Source of the DNA: Endotrypanum monterogeii
Lineage: Eukaryota; Euglenozoa; Kinetoplastea; Trypanosomatida; Trypanosomatidae
Reading direction: 5' to 3'
DNA: 64,000 nt
Assembly: GCA_000333855.2 (NCBI GenBank)
Contig: CM007341.1
Location: 341,414-405,413 of the forward strand
The notes beneath the pieces are model-generated. The model saw only the letters and a program-made list of their open reading frames with translations, had not been told where the DNA came from and made no database searches. Of the stretch, positions 58,924 to 64,000 are shown in pieces. Positions within the stretch are counted from its first letter, which is position 1; the number at the start of each line of letters is the position of its first letter. A program made the translations under genes and the position numbers.

Positions 58924-59621
58924 TCTCGCTGAGGCTGGTCAGGAAGTGGAGGGGCGCGGAAGAGGGGGTGCGTTGGACGGGGCGAGGGCAGATCAAGGCA
59001 AAGGGGGCGGACGCGCATCCTTTGTGTGATCTCTCATCATTTTCACTAACTACTTCTCCGTTCTTTTCATGCCGCCGTCTGAGGTTCAGCGGTGGTTCAA
59101 GTACCGGTAAACATATGGGAGCGAGATCTGTCATCATGGGTGCACGCCAGGAACGAATGCTCGGGATCGGAGAAGAAATCCGTCCAAGCACTTGTCGTGC
59201 ATCTTGCACAAAGTTTGTCCAGAATATTTTGAACTTCTATGTCTTCTCCATTCTGTCGCCTCGCCAAAAAAAAAAAACCTGCATGTGAGTTGGTGCACGC
59301 CTCAGGCGGTTATGTGCACGTAAGTCAGAGTAGATCATGGAGGTGGTAGGGTGGTGTCGCGAAAGGGTCATGATGCGCGGTGTCCATCATCGCTTGCTAT
59401 TTTTTTTTCTCTCTCTCTATATCGATACATTTTTCCCGAATACACATTTTCCTTCTTGCTTGGCCGTCAGTGCGCGTAACGCCCGTGTCCATACGTTCGC
59501 CGAGCTGCGCTGTAGAGGCGACAAGTCTCTCGTGTAGCCCCCTTTTTTCCTCCGGTCACACACCCTATACACACATACGAACACAGTTTGGTGAGCCTGT
59601 TCACTGGCAGAAGATCTGTAG
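58924..59621. other. Spacer before dynein p28
   Basis: No gene seen. Pyrimidine-rich sequence near 59539-59555 precedes an AG at 59585-59586, a plausible acceptor for the gene at 59622. Other AGs at 59609-59610 and 59611 onwards are possible. Confidence 0.5.
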
Positions 59622-60566
59622 ATGCCTTCCGCGTGCACCGCTGCGTCGCCTGCGCCTCGGTCGTCCTCGTTGCGGCCGATCATGGAAGCAGGAAAATACG
59701 GGAGTGTCAACTCGAAGAACAGAGCGGGAGATGTCAGGCCTAGTGGAGCTCACTTGGCTGATATGCAGGAGGCCATTTTGCAGCTATTGCCCCGACCAAG
59801 TGCCGATCACAGTGTTGCTGCATTCATTGATGTGAGCGGCGCAGTGAACCCGGAGGAGACACTCATTCGCTATGACATCCCTTATGCTCCTGGAGACCCA
59901 AAGCGCTCCCTGAAGTTGCGCAGGAGTCTCGGCCGGGGCGCCGAAGAGCGTGTCGTCGACCCAAACGTGCGCGTCGTCATCGATAGTTTTATCACGCCGC
60001 GACGGTGGGTGGACAGGGCAACGGGGGTTGTGTGGGTGCAGCACGCCAGCCCATTTCCATCCACTCGTATCGACGCTGCGGAGACGCAGGAGCGCTTGCA
60101 TGAGCAACTAGCCGCTCATCAGGCGCGTCGCACCGGCACCAGTCCTATCCGCTCTCTCCTTGTTGCTGAGTGCATGCTAGAGGTGCTGCGTCAGGTCACG
60201 GCAGAGTGCTGGGAGCGCGGTCTGCTGCTGCTGCACGTGCACTCGGAGCATGTGGCCGCCCAGGCGGCGCATCGTCGTCTTTTTGAGAGTCGTGTAGGCC
60301 ACGCCTTTCGGCTGGCGCTGAAGGGTGAAAAAGATGTGGCGAGGGTGGAGAGGGACATGACTGCGCTGAGGAAGCGCATCGAGCTTCTAGGCGAGGAGGA
60401 GGAGACCCTGCGGAGGAAGTGCGATGAGTTCGAGTTGCACGCTGAGGAGCAGGTCTTGATCGCCAACAAAAAGCACACCGACGCCCTTACAAAGCTCAAA
60501 CGGGAGGGTGTGCAGAAGCGTGCGCAGTTGGAGCAGCATCTGGTGGTCCCTTCTAATTTGCAGTAG
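59622..60566 (+). CDS. DNALI1: Axonemal inner-arm dynein light chain p28
   Basis: A 314-aa protein of the p28/DNALI1 family, a light chain of single-headed inner-arm dyneins in flagella. Family features in order: ETLIRYDIPYAP, DSFITPRRWVDRATGVVWVQHAS, STRIDAAETQERLHEQLAAHQ, RRTGTSPIRSLLVAECMLEVLRQVT, then CWERGLLLLHVHSE. The C-terminal third (about 225-305) is a coiled coil rich in Glu, Lys and Arg (EEEETLRRKCDEFELHAEEQ), which mediates binding to the dynein heavy chain and actin/centrin partners in the family. Length is near the usual 250-260 plus an N-terminal extension of about 50 residues. The ATG at 59622 opens the frame; Met21 (59682) is a possible alternative start. Confidence 0.92.
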   Translation: MPSACTAASPAPRSSSLRPIMEAGKYGSVNSKNRAGDVRPSGAHLADMQEAILQLLPRPSADHSVAAFIDVSGAVNPEETLIRYDIPYAPGDPKRSLKLRRSLGRGAEERVVDPNVRVVIDSFITPRRWVDRATGVVWVQHASPFPSTRIDAAETQERLHEQLAAHQARRTGTSPIRSLLVAECMLEVLRQVTAECWERGLLLLHVHSEHVAAQAAHRRLFESRVGHAFRLALKGEKDVARVERDMTALRKRIELLGEEEETLRRKCDEFELHAEEQVLIANKKHTDALTKLKREGVQKRAQLEQHLVVPSNLQ

Positions 60567-62036
60567 TGTGTATATGTATATGTGTGTGTACGCATGCATT
60601 CCCACTGTGCAGATATATATATATATATATATATATTTATATTTGTACATGTCTATGTATATGTCTTACTTTCGTGCTTGTGCCATCGGTGACACTTTGC
60701 ATTCAGGCAATGACATGGTGTCTCTCAGCCATCTTTTGCCAAGGCGGCGACTACCACAAGCACCAGAACCCCCCTCTCCTCCCCTCGCCTTCCCTCCTCT
60801 TCTTCCCCCCCCCACCTCACATACACACACACACACTCCCTCGAAGGGAAAGGGGCGAAAGGGGACCAGAAAAAAGAAAAATATGACTCTACCAGAGAGA
60901 GAGCCCACACCGTCAAGGACGTTGCGCAGTTATCGACTGTATCGTGTGATGTTGGGGACACTGGGAGCACGACATGTAGGTGTGCACAAGCGCTGCGTGC
61001 TAGTGTCCCTAGTCTTCGCACTTTGTGGCAACACTACGAGTTTTGGGTTTGCTCCTGTATAGACGTGGCGGGTGCGTGTCCTTGCTTTTGTACGCCGGAG
61101 ACGAACATTTTTCCGGCCTCCACCTGGAGGCGATCGTCGATCCACTCGACTAATCTTACTTTATCTATTCTTTCTCACCCTCCTCGCCTCTATTGCACTT
61201 CACATATTTTGTCTCTTCGTCTCCGTTTCTCATCGCTGGATACACGGCACAATGTCATCGCATGACGTACACACGCATAGGTATATGCCACCTCTAGAGC
61301 ACAACACCCACAACTAAGACTTCTCCTGCTACTACTGTTTCTTTGACTACCCCAAGAGCGTTGGTGCGCCATCAAGAGCGTCAGGTGTGTGTGTGTGTGT
61401 GTGATTCACTTGTTCTGTGGAAGACTGTGGAAAGGCCCTTTAGGACTCCCCTCTCCTCTTTTTTTTTCTCCTCTACCTCACATCAGCTTTCGCTTCCTTC
61501 ACATCTCTGTACCCACAAACACATCTGTGACAAAGAACCTCTTCTTGATATCTAAAAACAAAAAAAAAATCACGCTTCATTTTTTGTTTTTGTCTGCTTC
61601 CTCTCACTTCCATCGTCTGTAGTCTTTTTGTGGGGAAAAACATCAATTGCCGCTGGTCTCACTGTACCTGCAAGTCATACATACGGTCATCTATCTACAT
61701 ATTTTTTTTTTAGAGAGAACCAGCCATATAGAGAGTTTTTTTTCCTCAGTCTTGTTGATCTCCCTCTTCGCCCCTTTTCCCCTCTCTGTATATATACTTT
61801 TATATACACTTATCCAACCCCCCCCCCCCCCACAAAAAAAAGACATAGAAATAAATAAATATATATATATATCTTCAAAGATCTTCGTTCATGTTTTGCA
61901 TACATGTATCTGTGTAACTGTGTGCGCCGGTGAAAGCTTCTCTAGGGATCTGTGGATATATAAAAAATAAATAAATATATATATATATATATATTTGTAC
62001 TGCTTTGTTCGCGACCCTCCCCCCTCCCCCCATACA

Positions 62037-62071
<35 letters not shown>

Positions 62072-62130
62072 CAACCTGTGGATTGTGTACACGTCTTTTC
62101 ACTTCCCTCTTTTTCCCTCTTATCTGAATA
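60567..62130. other. Spacer before the last gene
   Basis: No firmly supported gene. TA runs lie at about 60614-60640 and 61976-61995, and a CA run at 62032-62071. A strong pyrimidine tract at about 60770-60812 is followed by an AG near 60845, and by an ATG frame of 59 codons at 60883-61062 that shows no recognisable features. Pyrimidine tracts also lie just before the ATG at 62131, but no AG separates them from it; the nearest upstream AG after a tract is at about 61943. Confidence 0.5.
62032..62071 (+). repeat. CA microsatellite
   Basis: A CA run of about 20 units with one TA interruption ends 60 bases before the ATG at 62131. Confidence 0.95.
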
Positions 62131-64000
62131 ATGCTCCGAGAGGCCCGTAGGCGCAAGCAGCAGATCGCCGAAAAAATCGGGCATGAGGAATACGTGTACC
62201 GCCTTAATGGCGAGCCCTTCACCCACCAGGAGATAATCCGAGTGCACCCGCAAGGCAACTTTGACCCACGCCAAGTGCCAGCGGCGGGCGCCAGGGTCGT
62301 CAAGGTAGTGGGCGCTAGAGCAGCCGGTGGGCCAAGTCGGCCACCGTTTGCGGTGGATAACGAGGCTGACTACAAGGGCGGCGACGGCGCCAGGCGTGAT
62401 CATGGTGCTGCGCTGGCTCCCGTTTCCCATCTCCCTGCTGCGGACCCCTCGCAAGGGGCAGTCGTCATGTACAGCCCACCGGGGGGCAACAACGCTGGCG
62501 GTGCGCCTGTGGTGAACTACGCTTCTCCTTACGGTGGTGGTATGGGCGGCTTTTCACAGCCAGTCGTGACTCATGCGCAGCCCGTCGCTCCAACGTTTGC
62601 CCCGGTGCTCCCATCCATTGCACCTGTCAGTGACCTGCCTCCTCCTCTGCCCGCTCTGTACAGACCAAAGCCACCGCTTACATTTCACAATAGCCCGGTC
62701 TCTGGCCCAGGAGCACCACCACTATCCTTTAGCCCACCGCCTGGAAATCTAACTCCAGGGCCGGGGTACTACCCCTCCGGCGATGCACCCGCCCCACGCT
62801 TCACGGCAGCCCCGGCATACGTAGTGCTTAGGGACCAGAGTGAAAGGCGACCCATGACCAGCCCGATCGTGCTGCCACCGTTGAACCATAACGTTGGTGA
62901 TAACCGTGGTGCAGATCCGGTCCCCACGTACCCCTCGCGCCCGAGCACGAGTGGGGGCGGGGTCGGTGGCCTTGTTTTCGGCAGCGGTGGCCTCTCCGCA
63001 GCCGAGGAACGCCACCGCGAGAAAATGATGGCGCGGCAGCGCGCTATTGAGCTGCAGCAGGAAAACGCGCGTCAAATACTGGAGCAGCAGCAGCGCAAAA
63101 AAACCGAGCGGGAGCGGGAGATACAAGAAGAGCGGCTGAACGAGGAGCGGCTGCGGCGGGAGCGAGAGGAGGTGGCACGGCGGGAGCAGGCTGAGGTGGA
63201 TCGAGAGAAACGGGAAATGGAACTGAAGAAGATGGGGCCACTCTCAGCGCACGCGATATTAGAGCAAAAACAGCGCGAGACTCAGCAGCGTAGGGAGGAG
63301 GAGGCGGCTGCTCGACGCAATAAAGGACGGACCCCAGCTTTTGCGGCTGATCTGACACCAGAGATGAAGCCAGTGCCCTCGCCGTCCTCATCGCCAAGCT
63401 CAAATAAAGGCGATCCGACAAGCAGCCCATCCCTGCCCCCTGTGGGTGGTGTGCTACCGTTGTCAGTACCGCCTTTCCTGCTTCCTTCCTCTTCGGCCCC
63501 TGCCTCTGCTTCTGCCTCTGCCCCCACGTACTTCCCGGATCCCCAACTCGGCGGCGGACTTCGTCACCCGGTGCAGGTGTCATTGGGGTCTACTTACCTC
63601 CCGCCTGTCAACACCCCTTCACAGGCAGCGCCACTCTGGAACCTAGAGGCTCAGTCTATCCGGAAAGAACTGCAACGTATTACTGCTCTGCTCGAGGAGC
63701 AGCAGCTGCAGCAACAACGGGTCAAGGATAGCGCCCACCTGGGTGCCAGCATGAAGCCACAACCATTTCACTGTGGTGCACCGCCGCCCACTACAACAGC
63801 TGGTGCTGGCACCTACTTGACTACTGGTGCACGATTTCCTTTTGAGAGACCTGGCGGCGGCGCTCTCCCTTCGAGCACCGCGCAGGGAGGCGGCACAGCA
63901 CCATACTCGTCTTTGCTGACCGGCGGTACGTTACCCCCACTAGCTACATCTGCACCTCTTACTTCGTCCTCGCCTAGCGCTGGCGCACCGTCTGCGGGCA
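62131..64000 (+). CDS. Proline-rich coiled-coil protein, 3' end outside window
   Basis: An open frame from the ATG at 62131 to the right edge without a stop, giving the first 623 residues. The N-terminal block (about 1-55) is well ordered (IAEKIGHEEYVYRLNGEPF, then THQEIIRVHPQGNFDP) and may be a small domain or binding module. Residues about 60-290 are rich in Pro, Gly and Ala. A strong charged coiled coil follows at about 291-400 (runs of Glu, Arg and Gln such as QQQRKKTEREREIQEERL). More Pro/Ser/Ala-rich sequence and a short coil (about 508-530) come after. This mix is seen in cytoskeletal and centrosomal/flagellar proteins, for example CSPP-like ones, but I cannot assign a family. Confidence 0.75.
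   Translation, partial: MLREARRRKQQIAEKIGHEEYVYRLNGEPFTHQEIIRVHPQGNFDPRQVPAAGARVVKVVGARAAGGPSRPPFAVDNEADYKGGDGARRDHGAALAPVSHLPAADPSQGAVVMYSPPGGNNAGGAPVVNYASPYGGGMGGFSQPVVTHAQPVAPTFAPVLPSIAPVSDLPPPLPALYRPKPPLTFHNSPVSGPGAPPLSFSPPPGNLTPGPGYYPSGDAPAPRFTAAPAYVVLRDQSERRPMTSPIVLPPLNHNVGDNRGADPVPTYPSRPSTSGGGVGGLVFGSGGLSAAEERHREKMMARQRAIELQQENARQILEQQQRKKTEREREIQEERLNEERLRREREEVARREQAEVDREKREMELKKMGPLSAHAILEQKQRETQQRREEEAAARRNKGRTPAFAADLTPEMKPVPSPSSSPSSNKGDPTSSPSLPPVGGVLPLSVPPFLLPSSSAPASASASAPTYFPDPQLGGGLRHPVQVSLGSTYLPPVNTPSQAAPLWNLEAQSIRKELQRITALLEEQQLQQQRVKDSAHLGASMKPQPFHCGAPPPTTTAGAGTYLTTGARFPFERPGGGALPSSTAQGGGTAPYSSLLTGGTLPPLATSAPLTSSSPSAGAPSAG

Noticed and set aside
60883..61062. 59-codon ATG frame following a strong pyrimidine tract
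   Set aside because: The upstream AG makes it possible in principle, but it has no recognisable feature and is too short to support without conservation data.

Overview
The window reads as a stretch of nuclear chromosome from a trypanosomatid of the Leishmania type. The supported protein genes all lie on the + strand, none needs an intron, and they are separated by roughly 0.6-1.8 kb spacers. The spacers carry pyrimidine tracts followed by an AG (spliced-leader acceptor type) and many CA/TA/TG microsatellites. The proteins are kinetoplastid in character: a divergent 132-aa histone H2A in two copies, IFT172, epsilon-tubulin and an axonemal dynein p28 chain. From memory, the order H2A pair, IFT172, epsilon-tubulin fits Leishmania chromosome 21; this was not checked by search. 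No strand switch, tRNA, rRNA, CRISPR array or transposase gene was seen.

Layout. 0.3-3.1 kb: an ABCG-type transporter whose ATPase domain has lost most of its catalytic motifs. 4.2-5.9 kb: two small membrane proteins. 7.4-12.1 kb: a very large MSH4-like MutS protein. 13.4-14.7 kb: an unrecognised helical protein. 16.5-18.4 kb: an aspartyl-tRNA synthetase, probably mitochondrial. 19.1-20.3 kb: an unrecognised, possibly mitochondrial protein. 21.0-22.3 kb: a candidate EME1-like (XPF-family) nuclease partner. 23.0-23.8 kb: a stand-alone YbaK tRNA-editing domain protein. 24.9-26.4 kb: two almost identical histone H2A genes. 27.5-28.5 kb: a polytopic membrane protein. 29.7-30.9 kb: a PDCD2/TSR4 family ribosome-assembly chaperone. 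31.7-36.2 kb: a 1,491-aa serine-rich protein. 37.8-40.0 kb: a SET-domain-like protein. 41.3-46.7 kb: IFT172. 48.1-48.5 kb: a small one-span membrane protein. 50.1-56.2 kb: a 2,047-aa coiled-coil protein. 56.4 kb: an assembly gap of 20 N. 57.5-58.9 kb: epsilon-tubulin. 59.6-60.6 kb: dynein p28. 62.1 kb to the end: the 5' part of a proline-rich coiled-coil protein.

The genes are probably co-transcribed as part of one polycistronic unit and separated by trans-splicing and polyadenylation, so adjacency does not imply shared function. Two themes still recur: flagellum/basal body (IFT172, epsilon-tubulin, p28, perhaps the coiled-coil proteins) and recombination (MSH4-like, possible EME1). The observations most worth a second look are the catalytically degenerate ABCG protein, the SET-like protein without a recognisable NHSC motif, the H2A pair whose identity ends inside the stop codon, the possible EME1 protein, and the gap flanked by duplicated palindromic microsatellites. 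Start codons were moved to the first in-frame ATG wherever the open frame began at a non-ATG codon.
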